This document shows, one piece after another, positions 33,694 to 42,274 of a DNA stretch of 64,000 nucleotides. The DNA is taken from positions 31,367 through 95,366 of the forward strand of contig NZ_BAYE01000021.1 in assembly GCF_000685095.1 (NCBI RefSeq), given 5' to 3'. The translations under genes were made by a program, and so were the position numbers. Every line of letters starts with the position of its first letter. Position 1 is the first letter of the stretch. Under the pieces are notes generated by a model. That model searched no databases and was not told where the DNA came from. It was given only the letters and a program-made list of their open reading frames with translations. This stretch comes from Paraburkholderia caledonica NBRC 102488. Its GTDB lineage: Bacteria > Pseudomonadota > Gammaproteobacteria > Burkholderiales > Burkholderiaceae.

Positions 33694-36363
33694 ATGGATG
33701 CAAGCAGCCGCAAACCCCGTTCGTCCTCGGCATCTTCCCGCACAGACACGGGGTTCGTCAGCGTGCGCGGCGCGCGGGAACATAACCTGAAAAACGTCGA
33801 CGTGCAGATTCCACGCGACGCGCTGGTCGTATTTACAGGCGTGTCCGGTTCGGGCAAGTCGTCGCTCGCATTCGGCACGCTGTACGCGGAGGCCCAGCGG
33901 CGCTATTTCGAATCGGTCGCGCCTTACGCGCGGCGTCTGATCGAGCAGGTCGGCGTGCCCGAAGTCGACGCAATCGAAGGATTGCCGCCCGCGGTCGCAT
34001 TGCAACAGCAACGCGGCACGCCGTCGGCGCGTTCGTCGGTGGGAAGCGTGACTACGCTGTCCACCCTCGTGCGCATGCTGTATTCGCGGACCGGAACTTA
34101 CCCGCCCAAACAGCCCATGCTGTTCGCCGAGCACTTTTCGCCGAACACGGTGCAGGGTGCCTGTCCGACATGTCATGGGCTAGGGCGCGTGTATGAAGTC
34201 ACCGAAAGTTCGATGGTGCCCGACGACTCGCTGACCATTCGCGAGCGCGCGATCGCTGCGTGGCCACCCGCATGGCATGGACAAAACCTGCGCGACATCC
34301 TCGTGACGCTTGGTTATGACGTGGACACGCCGTGGCGCGATCTGCCGAAGAAAGATCGCGACTGGATTCTCTTCACCGATGAGCAGCCAACCGTGCCCGT
34401 CTACGCCGGTCTCACACCCAAAGAGACGCGCGCAGCGCTCAAACGGAAAGACGAGCCGAGCTATCAGGGGACGTTTACCGGCGCGCGCAGATACGTCTTG
34501 CATACCTTCGCCAACACGCAAAGCGCGCTGATGAAAAAGCGCGTGTCGAAGTACATGGTATCGAGCGACTGTCCGGAGTGCGGCGGCAAGCGGCTCACGA
34601 AAGAAGCGCTATCGGTGAAATTCGCCGGACTCGATATCGCCGAGCTTTCGCAGTTGCCTCTGTCTGGACTCGCCGCGCTTCTTGAACCGGTCGCGCGCGG
34701 AGAATGGCAGGAGCCGGTCGAGGTAACACGGGGCAAGGGCGACGTGCTCAGCAGGAGCGCTATGCGCGACGCCGTCGAGCGGCGCGTGGCGGCTGGCGGA
34801 TCGGCGCACAAGGCCTCGCCTGACGTGCGACGTACGCCGAACCTGTCGGGCGAGAAGCGCCTCGCCGCGCAACGCATTGCGGCCGAACTTCAGGAACGGC
34901 TGACCACGCTCATCGACCTGGGCCTGGGTTATCTCTCGCTCGATCGCAGTACGCCGACGTTGTCCTCGGGTGAACTGCAGCGCTTGCGGCTCGCCACGCA
35001 ATTGTCGTCGCAGCTCTTCGGGGTCGTGTATGTGCTCGATGAGCCATCGGCCGGCTTGCATCCCGCGGATGGCGAAGCGCTTTTCAGCGCGCTTCAGGCG
35101 CTGAAAGCAGCGGGCAATTCGCTGTTCGTCGTCGAGCACGATCTGCAGACGATGCGGCGCGCCGACTGGCTGGTCGATGTGGGTCCCGCTGCAGGCGAGG
35201 AGGGCGGTCACATTGTGTATAGCGGACCGCCCGACGGACTCGCGGCGGTCGAAGCGTCACAGACCCGCCGGCATCTATTCGCGCCGCCGGCAAGCGTCGA
35301 GCGCACGCCGCGCGAGGCGAAGGGCTGGCTGAGGCTTGCCGGTATCACCCGCAATAACCTGCATGGGCTGAACGTCGCGTTTGCGCTCGGCTGCCTGACG
35401 ACGGTGACAGGCATATCCGGCTCGGGCAAATCGAGCCTTGTGAGTCAGGCGCTCCCGGAACTCGTCGCGAGCCGACTAGGGAAAGCAATCGAAAACCCGG
35501 ACGATGACGAACAGGACCCGCTGCTCGCCGATGGCGGCATGCCGGCGAGCGGCCACATCGTCGACGGGATGAACTCGATCAGGCGGCTCGTACGGGTCGA
35601 CCAGAAGCCGATTGGACGCACGCCGCGTTCCAATCTGGCCACCTACACAGGCCTTTTCGACCAGGTGCGCAAGCTTTTCGCGGACACGCCCGCCGCCCGC
35701 AAGCGGCGCTATAGCGCGGGTCGCTTTTCGTTCAATGTTGCGCAGGGCCGCTGCCCGACCTGCGAAGGCGAAGGGTTCGTCAGCGTCGAGCTGCTTTTTC
35801 TGCCGAGCGTCTATGCGCCTTGCACGACGTGCCACGGCACCCGTTATAACGAATCGACGCTGGAAATCACGTGGCGGGACAAGAACATTGCGCAGGTGCT
35901 GGGCCTGACGGTCGACGCCGCGTGCAGTTTCTTCGCCGACCAGCCCGGCGTGATGCGTTCCCTCACCGCGCTGCGCGACATTGGTCTTGGCTATCTGCGA
36001 CTCGGCCAGCCCGCCACGGAGTTATCCGGCGGCGAAGCACAGCGCATCAAGCTCGCGACCGAGCTGCAACGGGCCCAACGCGGCGACACGCTATATATCC
36101 TGGACGAGCCTACGACTGGTCTTCATCCCGCCGACGTCGATCGGCTAATGGTGCAATTGCAAGGACTTGTCGATGCAGGCAACACGGTCGTCGCGGTCGA
36201 GCACGATATGCGAGTCGCCGCACAAAGCGACTGGGTTATCGATGTGGGCCCAGGGGCGGGAGACGCTGGCGGAACGATCGTGGTGAGCGGAAGACCCGCT
36301 GAAGTGGCGCGCGAAAAGCGCAGCCGCACCGCTGCGTATATCAAGGAACAGCTGGCGGCCTGA
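33694..36363 (+). CDS. UvrA2-like ABC ATPase (UvrA lacking the UvrB-binding domain)
   Basis: This 889-residue protein has two UvrA ATPase halves: Walker A GVSGSGKSS (about 49-57) and GISGSGKSS (about 572-580), signature and Walker B in both (LSSGELQRLRLA, VYVLDEPSAGLHP; LSGGEAQRIKLA, YILDEPTTGLHP), and a full C-terminal zinc finger CPTCEGEG ... CTTCHG. Between the first Walker A and the insertion domain the UvrB-binding region and half of the first zinc module are absent: TYPPKQPMLFAEHFSPN runs straight into GACPTCHGLG. This is the class II UvrA2 pattern, linked in other bacteria to drug or damage tolerance. It lies alone. Confidence 0.9.
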   Translation: MDASSRKPRSSSASSRTDTGFVSVRGAREHNLKNVDVQIPRDALVVFTGVSGSGKSSLAFGTLYAEAQRRYFESVAPYARRLIEQVGVPEVDAIEGLPPAVALQQQRGTPSARSSVGSVTTLSTLVRMLYSRTGTYPPKQPMLFAEHFSPNTVQGACPTCHGLGRVYEVTESSMVPDDSLTIRERAIAAWPPAWHGQNLRDILVTLGYDVDTPWRDLPKKDRDWILFTDEQPTVPVYAGLTPKETRAALKRKDEPSYQGTFTGARRYVLHTFANTQSALMKKRVSKYMVSSDCPECGGKRLTKEALSVKFAGLDIAELSQLPLSGLAALLEPVARGEWQEPVEVTRGKGDVLSRSAMRDAVERRVAAGGSAHKASPDVRRTPNLSGEKRLAAQRIAAELQERLTTLIDLGLGYLSLDRSTPTLSSGELQRLRLATQLSSQLFGVVYVLDEPSAGLHPADGEALFSALQALKAAGNSLFVVEHDLQTMRRADWLVDVGPAAGEEGGHIVYSGPPDGLAAVEASQTRRHLFAPPASVERTPREAKGWLRLAGITRNNLHGLNVAFALGCLTTVTGISGSGKSSLVSQALPELVASRLGKAIENPDDDEQDPLLADGGMPASGHIVDGMNSIRRLVRVDQKPIGRTPRSNLATYTGLFDQVRKLFADTPAARKRRYSAGRFSFNVAQGRCPTCEGEGFVSVELLFLPSVYAPCTTCHGTRYNESTLEITWRDKNIAQVLGLTVDAACSFFADQPGVMRSLTALRDIGLGYLRLGQPATELSGGEAQRIKLATELQRAQRGDTLYILDEPTTGLHPADVDRLMVQLQGLVDAGNTVVAVEHDMRVAAQSDWVIDVGPGAGDAGGTIVVSGRPAEVAREKRSRTAAYIKEQLAA

Positions 36364-36927
36364 TTCGGCGGCGCGGCTATTAAATAACTTCGCTCGAGGA
36401 ACGCACCGCACGCCGTTCGCGCCTTTGCAGCCAGGTCATGCGTAACGGATTTGTTCAATGTCAGGTGTGCATCAAGAGCCTTGTCATGCAGGCCGCACGG
36501 CTGTGGACCTACGCGATTTCTGCGCCGTTCGCCGCATGCCTCCATCCCGCTTCACTGACCAGATGACAGTGGACGACAGTATTCTTTTTTATCAGTAGAA
36601 TGCTGCAACCGCAACGATTCAGTGTTGCCGCAACCGACGCTCGGGCTCACCAGCCTCACGGTCTTATCACGACAGTGAGGCTATCAGCACGCGTGTCGTC
36701 GCGAGGCGACGCAGTCAAGTCGAATGCAAAACTGTGTGGCCGCTGCGAACGGGAGTGAATCGCACGCCGCCACGAACAATGGATCGCCGTCGCCACAACT
36801 GAAACCGATGGCGACACGTGTCACCTGGACCAACGACGCCATCGGCGCTCACCTGGCCGACCTGCTGGCCGGGTAGGGCGTCGGATCTCAAACCAACTTG
36901 TCGTGATACTTACCTGGCCGCAATATT
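36364..36927. promoter_or_regulatory. Leader region of the phc-like operon
   Basis: This 564-base gap separates uvrA2 from the phcB-like gene. It contains a strong inverted repeat (36652-36682) and an AT-rich segment near 36582-36600 (TATTCTTTTTTATCAG) that may be a promoter. A small open frame at 36724-36876 (50 residues ending LADLLAG) looks codon-like but has no recognisable domain and may be a remnant. No other gene was seen. Confidence 0.5.
36652..36682. promoter_or_regulatory. Long inverted repeat upstream of phcB-like gene
   Basis: The 12-base arms AGCCTCACGGTC (36652-36663) and GACAGTGAGGCT (36671-36682) are complementary at 11 of 12 positions with a seven-base loop. No T-run follows, so an operator or RNA structure is more likely than a terminator. 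Confidence 0.6.
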
Positions 36928-38334
36928 GTGTATTCCAAAACGCAAATCGATCCGGTAGTCAGCTTCCGGAACTCGCAGGGCGAGCAGGTGCGAGGCACGA
37001 TCATCAATCTCCAGCGAAACTCGCTGGTGATGGAGATCTATAACCCGTACTCGATTGTTCAGGTCAGCGAGGTGCTGAGCGACCTGTCCGTCAAGATGGG
37101 CGTGGAACCCGCCTATTCGGGCAAGGCAGTCGTCATCAGCATGGTCAATACCGGCCTCACAGCTATCGTTTCGGTAACGCTGATCGCCGAGTGGCGGGAA
37201 CTGAGCGGCGGCGCGCTGGAAGCGCGTACGGTGGGCGAAGAAGCGCGCCGGTTCGTGCAGGACTGGACCGGCCGTTTCCAGATCCGCCGTGACTACCAGA
37301 TCGCGGTCAACCAGATCCGCGCTTTTCTCTCGGACATGTCGCGATGGGTCGAGCAGGCAGACCTTGGCGAAACCATGCCGAAGGAAGGCAATAGCCTGCG
37401 CGAGGACTTCTTCTTCGAACTGGCATCGCCGCTCATGGAGAAGACCAAGCTCTACTTCGACGAATTCGAAGGCGAGGCACGGCTGGTCGACGAAGAACTG
37501 GCGCCCGCACATCGTGCCTTTGCCCAGGCTGCGCTACATCCGCTGCTGCTGCGCTCTCCCTTTGTCTTTCGCACGTTCACGAAGCCGTTGGGCTATGCCG
37601 GCGACTACCAGATGGTCAACCAGATGCTCGACGATCCGCGCCAGGGGCCGAGCACGTATTTCCAGATCGTCAACGCCGCTTTCCTGCAGACGGCCGTTGC
37701 GCGCGCGCACCGCAATCGCGTCGATTTGCTGGTGGACTACCTGACCCGGCTCGCCAACGAAGCGCGCGCCGCGCAGCGGCCGTTCCGGGTGCTGAACGTA
37801 GGTTGCGGCCCCGCCCAGGAGATCCAGCGTTTCATCCAAGAATACGACGAACCGCAGTGGCTGACGTTCGAACTGCTCGACTTTAGCCAGGAGACACTGG
37901 ACTGGACACGCGAACGCCTCGCGTCCATTGCACAGAAAATGGGCAGGCGCATGACCATTAGCTACACGCACGATTCTGTCCACCACCTGCTCAAGCGCCG
38001 GATCGATGCGCACGCATCGGACGTCCGCGAGTTCGACGCCGTGTATTGCGCGGGCCTCTTCGACTACCTGTCGGACAAGGTGTGTGCGCGGCTGAACCAG
38101 CATTTCGCCAGCCGGACCAGACAGGGCGGCCGCCTGCTGGTAACCAACGTCCACGCCGACAACCCTGAGCGCCTGAGCATGGAGCACGTGCTTGAGTGGT
38201 ACCTGATCTATCGCAACGAGGCACAGATGGCCGACATCATGCCGGAGAACTGCGGAGAGCCGCGCCTTTACACAGACTCGACCGGGGTTAATGTGTTCGC
38301 CGAGGTGGTGATCGGTCAGCAACAAGTAGCCTGA
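36928..38334 (+). CDS. phcB: PhcB-like SAM methyltransferase (quorum-signal synthase)
   Basis: This 468-residue protein has a GTG start at 36928. An N-terminal beta-rich domain (about 1-95, PilZ-like in pattern but without the RxxxR and D/NxSxxG motifs) is followed by a helical middle part and a class I methyltransferase domain with the SAM loop LNVGCGPAQE (about 289-298) and an acidic strand end (LLDFSQETL). In Ralstonia, PhcB makes the methyl-ester signals 3-OH PAME/MAME. The next three genes are a sensor kinase and two response regulators in the phcBSRQ order, which is the main reason for the name. The stop is two bases from the kinase start. Confidence 0.78.
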   Translation: MYSKTQIDPVVSFRNSQGEQVRGTIINLQRNSLVMEIYNPYSIVQVSEVLSDLSVKMGVEPAYSGKAVVISMVNTGLTAIVSVTLIAEWRELSGGALEARTVGEEARRFVQDWTGRFQIRRDYQIAVNQIRAFLSDMSRWVEQADLGETMPKEGNSLREDFFFELASPLMEKTKLYFDEFEGEARLVDEELAPAHRAFAQAALHPLLLRSPFVFRTFTKPLGYAGDYQMVNQMLDDPRQGPSTYFQIVNAAFLQTAVARAHRNRVDLLVDYLTRLANEARAAQRPFRVLNVGCGPAQEIQRFIQEYDEPQWLTFELLDFSQETLDWTRERLASIAQKMGRRMTISYTHDSVHHLLKRRIDAHASDVREFDAVYCAGLFDYLSDKVCARLNQHFASRTRQGGRLLVTNVHADNPERLSMEHVLEWYLIYRNEAQMADIMPENCGEPRLYTDSTGVNVFAEVVIGQQQVA

Positions 38335-38335
38335 G

Positions 38336-39673
38336 ATGACAACCTCCCTTGGTGGGCTACAGTCGAACTATCGTGAAGAGTTGCGCGACTACCGGTTGCT
38401 GTGCAGTAAGGCCGGCGGCCTGACGGTGATCGTGCTGGTGCTGATGGGCGTTGCGCTGGACTATGTCGTGTATCCGGATGAGCAGAAGCGCTTTGCGATA
38501 GTTCGGGTGCTGACCAGCGCAGCCATTGGCCTGGCATTGCTGTCGTTTTACACGACAACGGGCAAACGCCACGTGCAGATCATCACCTTCCTCTGGCTGC
38601 TGTTGCCGCAGGCAATGATCTCCTGGATGATTTATGTCACGCAGGGCGAGCAGTCGCTGTTCTATGCCGGGCTTATGCTGACGATCTTTGCGGTCGGCAT
38701 TCTGTTCCCTTCCGGTTATTGGCAGACGCTGGCTTTCGGGCTGGCCACGGTCGCGCTCTATTACATAGCCTGCGTGGCTCATGCGGGCGGCATACACGAC
38801 CCGAGCAAGTTTCTGTTTCAGCTCATCCTGATCTTCTTCTGTGCGTTGGCCAGTTCGGTGTACACCTACTTCAACGAGAAGGGCCGTTTCCAGCTTTTCC
38901 GGCTAAAGGAGGAGGTGGCGCACAAGAACGACCAGCTCGCCCGTACCAACGAAAACCTCGCGCAGATCAAAGGCCAGTTGTTGCAGCAGGAGAAGATGGC
39001 TGCAATCGGTACGCTGTCGGCGGGGTTGCTTCACGAGGTCAACAACCCGGTGAACTTCTGCCTGATGGCGATTGAAATCGGCATGGAAGAACCGCAGGCC
39101 AAAAGCAGCCCTTCGCTGATGGAGTGCCTGACGGATGTCAAGCAGGGGATGCAACGCATCCAGCATATCGTGTCGGACCTGAAGACCTTTGCCTACCGCC
39201 GACCCGGCGCGGCGGCAGACGACGTGCCGTTCCTGTTCGAGAAGGCGCTTGACTCGTCGATCCGGCTGAGCGCGCATGAACTGCGCGGCGTGAGCGTCAC
39301 GCGCGAGCTGTCCGACGACACCCTCGTGCTGGGCGACGAAGCCGCCATTATCGGCGTGCTCATCAACCTGTTCTCAAATGCTGCCTTGGCCATGCAGAAG
39401 GCAGGCACCGTGTCGCCGCGCATCCACCTCGCGGCGGAGTGGCGCGACGACCGGCTGCATGTGAATGTGCGCGACAACGGACCGGGAATCGCCGCAGAGA
39501 ATCTCGCGCGAGTGTTTGAACCGTTTTTCACGACGCGCGAAGTCGGCCAGGGCCTCGGCCTTGGCCTGTCCATTAGCTATGCGGTGGTGGAGCGGCACGG
39601 CGGCACACTATTCGCGGAAAGCACGTTGGGCGAGTGGACCGCCTTCAACTTCGACCTGCCGCGTGCCGAGTGA
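38336..39673 (+). CDS. phcS: PhcS-like membrane histidine kinase
   Basis: This 445-residue kinase has about six membrane helices (residues about 25-170) and no large periplasmic domain, as in sensors of hydrophobic signals. A coiled-coil linker (about 180-220) precedes the dimerisation His233 in GLLHEVNNPVNF. The ATPase domain has N box NLFSNAALAMQKAG, G1 RDNGPGIAAEN, F box VFEPFFTTRE and G2 GQGLGLGLSIS. It starts at 38336, overlapping the TGA/ATG region of the phcB-like stop, and probably phosphorylates one or both response regulators that follow. Confidence 0.85.
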   Translation: MTTSLGGLQSNYREELRDYRLLCSKAGGLTVIVLVLMGVALDYVVYPDEQKRFAIVRVLTSAAIGLALLSFYTTTGKRHVQIITFLWLLLPQAMISWMIYVTQGEQSLFYAGLMLTIFAVGILFPSGYWQTLAFGLATVALYYIACVAHAGGIHDPSKFLFQLILIFFCALASSVYTYFNEKGRFQLFRLKEEVAHKNDQLARTNENLAQIKGQLLQQEKMAAIGTLSAGLLHEVNNPVNFCLMAIEIGMEEPQAKSSPSLMECLTDVKQGMQRIQHIVSDLKTFAYRRPGAAADDVPFLFEKALDSSIRLSAHELRGVSVTRELSDDTLVLGDEAAIIGVLINLFSNAALAMQKAGTVSPRIHLAAEWRDDRLHVNVRDNGPGIAAENLARVFEPFFTTREVGQGLGLGLSISYAVVERHGGTLFAESTLGEWTAFNFDLPRAE

Positions 39674-39680
39674 TATCGAA

Positions 39681-40085
39681 ATGAGCAATACCCAGCAAAG
39701 CCCGCACACTGTCGTCTATGTCGATGATGAGGATTTGGCCCGCAAGTACTTTGCGCGTGCGGCCGGCAGTGACTATGAAGTGCTTCTCGCGAGCGGCGCG
39801 GAGGAGGCCATGTCGATCCTTCACCGCGAAGGAGCGCGCGTGGCCGTGCTTGTGACCGACTTCCGCATGCCGGGCCGGCACGGTGACGATCTGCTGCGCC
39901 AGGTCGCTCAGGAGTATCCGCATATCGTCCGGATCCTGGTGACGGCCTACGCGGACAACAACGCGTTACCGGGCGCAGTCAGTTCGGATGGGGTGTTCCG
40001 AATCCTGGAGAAGCCCCTGGGCGTAAGCACGGTCCGCGAGGTGTTGACATCGGCGACGACAGCCCAAGTGTCGCGACTGAGGTGA
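39681..40085 (+). CDS. Single-domain response regulator of the phc-like locus
   Basis: This 134-residue protein is a CheY-like receiver domain with the acidic pair Asp15-Asp16, phosphoacceptor Asp60 (LVTDFRMPG), Thr88 and Lys111 (ILEKPLG). It has no output domain. It lies seven bases after the kinase stop. It takes the place of PhcR, but the Ralstonia PhcR I know of carries an additional kinase-like domain, so this may be a trimmed form or a phosphate shuttle. The start ATGAGCAAT was chosen over a longer frame that overlaps the kinase gene. Confidence 0.82.
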   Translation: MSNTQQSPHTVVYVDDEDLARKYFARAAGSDYEVLLASGAEEAMSILHREGARVAVLVTDFRMPGRHGDDLLRQVAQEYPHIVRILVTAYADNNALPGAVSSDGVFRILEKPLGVSTVREVLTSATTAQVSRLR

Positions 40086-40266
40086 CGCAGCGCTTGCCGG
40101 TCGACCCGGTTATCACGAAGACCGGCGCAAGCCGCTTCGGCATGATCTTCCGCAACCGCGTCGCGCAGCTTTTCGGGGACATCGGGATCACATCCGCAGT
40201 CGGCGGCGGTACGGCCGCGACGCTGGAATCTCCAAATTTGAAGGATCGAATGCACAGGAGTTACCA

Positions 40267-41298
40267 ATGAGCCATACGATTGCCAACCAGACGCCGCCTC
40301 CGGCGATTCTGTTCGTCGATGACGAAGCCACCGCGGTCAAATACTTCGAGCGCGCCATCGGCGCGATTGCGCCGGTGGTGACGGGCGCCTCGGTGGAGGA
40401 CGGCAAGGCGATGCTGGACGCCCACGCCTCCAGTCTGGCGGTGCTCGTGTCCGACCAGCGCATGCCGGGCGAACACGGCAACGAACTTTTGCGCTATGCG
40501 CGAGAGCGCTATCCCCACATCGTCCGGATACTGACAACGGCCTATTCCGAGCTGGATCAGACCGTCGAGGCCGTCAACCAGGGCCAGATACATCGCTATA
40601 TCAAGAAGCCGTGGGATATCTCAGCGCTGCGTATGGAGATGAAGCAGGCGCTGGAGCTGTCGGGGCTGCGCAAGGAACGCGACGAACTCGTGCGCGAGAA
40701 GCTAGGCGTACTGCAGACGCAGACGGTGGCCACCCGTATCGGCGCAGTGCACACGCTGTGCGCGAGCCTGATCGGCCCTGGCCGCTTTCAGCCGGTGGAA
40801 ACTTACCTGACCGGCACCGAACTGGCTGGTACGCGCAATGCCGAGCCGGACTGGCGGCGTATGGACTACGCCGATCTGGTGCATGCCGAGAGCGAATGCA
40901 GTGGCAGTTTCGGCCACGCGGTCAGTACGCGCCTGGCGCAACTGCGTGCGCAGACTGCGGGGCGCGGCGTTGCTGATGCGTTGCCGGTCTTGATGGATGT
41001 CCTCGGCGCCACGGTGCGCGGCGATGGTGAAGCGCTGATCTGGACTTCGCCTGCAACGTTGAGCGAGTTCCTCACACGCCCGGTGGGTCATGCGGTCTCC
41101 GCCGAGCACGCTGCGTGGCTGGCCTGCCTGTTGTGGCTGGAAGAAGCCGGCGGCGCGCTGCAGTTCTTCCGCGAAGGTGACGCTATCGTCTGCCGCGCCG
41201 GTGCGCGGGCCAGTTTTGCGGCCGACCGCCTCGCAGTCTGGATCGAGCGGTTCCTTGAGCCCGCGTTCGACCAGGATAAGCCGACGGTCCGCGTTTAG
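40267..41298 (+). CDS. phcQ: PhcQ-like response regulator with unusual output domain
   Basis: This 343-residue protein has an N-terminal receiver (about 12-125; FVDDEATAV, phosphoacceptor Asp63 in LVSDQRMPG, Thr91, Lys113-Lys114) close in sequence to the preceding receiver (shared YPHIVRIL). A helical linker (about 125-160) leads to a C-terminal domain of about 180 residues that shows no DNA-binding, HD-GYP or GGDEF motif. AGGAG lies at good spacing before the ATG, with a 181-base gap to the previous gene. By position and layout it matches PhcQ; the output mechanism is not visible. Confidence 0.75.
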   Translation: MSHTIANQTPPPAILFVDDEATAVKYFERAIGAIAPVVTGASVEDGKAMLDAHASSLAVLVSDQRMPGEHGNELLRYARERYPHIVRILTTAYSELDQTVEAVNQGQIHRYIKKPWDISALRMEMKQALELSGLRKERDELVREKLGVLQTQTVATRIGAVHTLCASLIGPGRFQPVETYLTGTELAGTRNAEPDWRRMDYADLVHAESECSGSFGHAVSTRLAQLRAQTAGRGVADALPVLMDVLGATVRGDGEALIWTSPATLSEFLTRPVGHAVSAEHAAWLACLLWLEEAGGALQFFREGDAIVCRAGARASFAADRLAVWIERFLEPAFDQDKPTVRV

Positions 41299-41456
41299 AG
41301 AGGGCGCAACGATCGTTGCCCGGGCGAGAAGCCCACGGGGCGAATGATCGCTGTAGCCGGAAAAATCCTTCGGGCCGGCCGGGTGTTGAACGGCCGGCAG
41401 GAGCAACGGAGCACTTGTTTGTGGGCCGTTGCGCGGCGTGGTGTAGCGACGCTCGT

Positions 41457-42218
41457 CTATTTGCCCGCATTCTTGAGCACATCCAGCGCGGCCTCACACG
41501 CCCGCTGCAGTTGTTCCCGCATCAGATTCTGCGCATCCCCGGTGCCGTTGACTACAGCATCGCGAATTCGAACCGCCTGTTCGAACGATGCGCGCATCCG
41601 CCCGCCTTGCGCCATGGCGATGCGGCGCAGTCGCCGCACCGGCCCGATCAGCGAGGCATGATTCTGCTGCAACGTGCGGTTGTCGGCGACCGTCATGACG
41701 ATGGCGTAAAAGCGGTCCAATGCGTCGACATAGCCGGCAGCGTCGCCGGCATCGACGCTCGTTCGCATCATGTCGATCACATCATCTAGCTGCGCGGCAC
41801 CGAGCGATGTAATGCGCTCGGATGCAAGCTGCACCGCGAGACATTCGAGCGCGGCCCGCACCGTATAAATCTCTTCCACATCGCGAAGCGTCACTGACCG
41901 CACGTATGCGCCCACTCGCGGAAGGACGGTCACGAGCCCTTCGCGCTCGAGCTGCGCGAACGCCTCCCGCATCGGGGTTCGACTAACGTTCAGCTGTTTG
42001 GCTACCTGCACTTCAGAGAGACGGCTACCCGGAGCGAGCACACCTTCCACGATCGCCTCGCGCAACGCGGGCACGACCACGCCATCGCTCAACGAATCGC
42101 CGGTTGAGTCCAGTGTGCGAAGCCGCGCGTGATACCGCGTGGCAATGGATTCGAGACTCGGCGCGTGGCGCGTGTGCGCTGTCGGGGTTTTTGAAGAAGC
42201 AGTTTTTGCAGCGGGCAT
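41457..42218 (-). CDS. GntR-family regulator, FadR/FCD type
   Basis: This 253-residue regulator has an N-terminal winged HTH (about 52-100, GSRLSEVQVAKQLNVSRTPMREAFAQL) and a C-terminal FCD domain. It is divergent from an enoyl-CoA hydratase, MFS and aldehyde dehydrogenase set with a 56-base gap containing a perfect palindrome, so it almost certainly controls that set. The start MPAAKTASSK is preferred: the longer frame would run across the palindrome. Confidence 0.9.
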   Translation of the reverse strand: MPAAKTASSKTPTAHTRHAPSLESIATRYHARLRTLDSTGDSLSDGVVVPALREAIVEGVLAPGSRLSEVQVAKQLNVSRTPMREAFAQLEREGLVTVLPRVGAYVRSVTLRDVEEIYTVRAALECLAVQLASERITSLGAAQLDDVIDMMRTSVDAGDAAGYVDALDRFYAIVMTVADNRTLQQNHASLIGPVRRLRRIAMAQGGRMRASFEQAVRIRDAVVNGTGDAQNLMREQLQRACEAALDVLKNAGK

Positions 42219-42243
42219 TGACACCTCTGATTTCTGTGAATAC

Positions 42244-42255
42244 TCTGTATACAGA
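42244..42255. promoter_or_regulatory. GntR operator between divergent genes
   Basis: The perfect 12-base palindrome TCTGTATACAGA lies in the 56-base gap between the GntR gene and the enoyl-CoA hydratase gene. Its GTATAC core fits FadR/FCD-type GntR sites. Confidence 0.75.
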
Positions 42256-42274
42256 TTATACAACAGGAGACGAC

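Noticed and set aside
36724..36876. 50-residue small open frame in the phc leader
   Set aside because: It shows codon-like usage but no ribosome binding site or family; noted in the leader entry only.
40082..40270. 62-residue open frame between the two response regulators
   Set aside because: No domain and no ribosome binding site; the strong AGGAG at its end belongs to the next gene.
41374..41398. GCCGGCC/GGCCGGC inverted repeat after the PhcQ-like gene, considered as a terminator
   Set aside because: It has a seven-base stem, an 11-base loop and no T-run; too weak to call.
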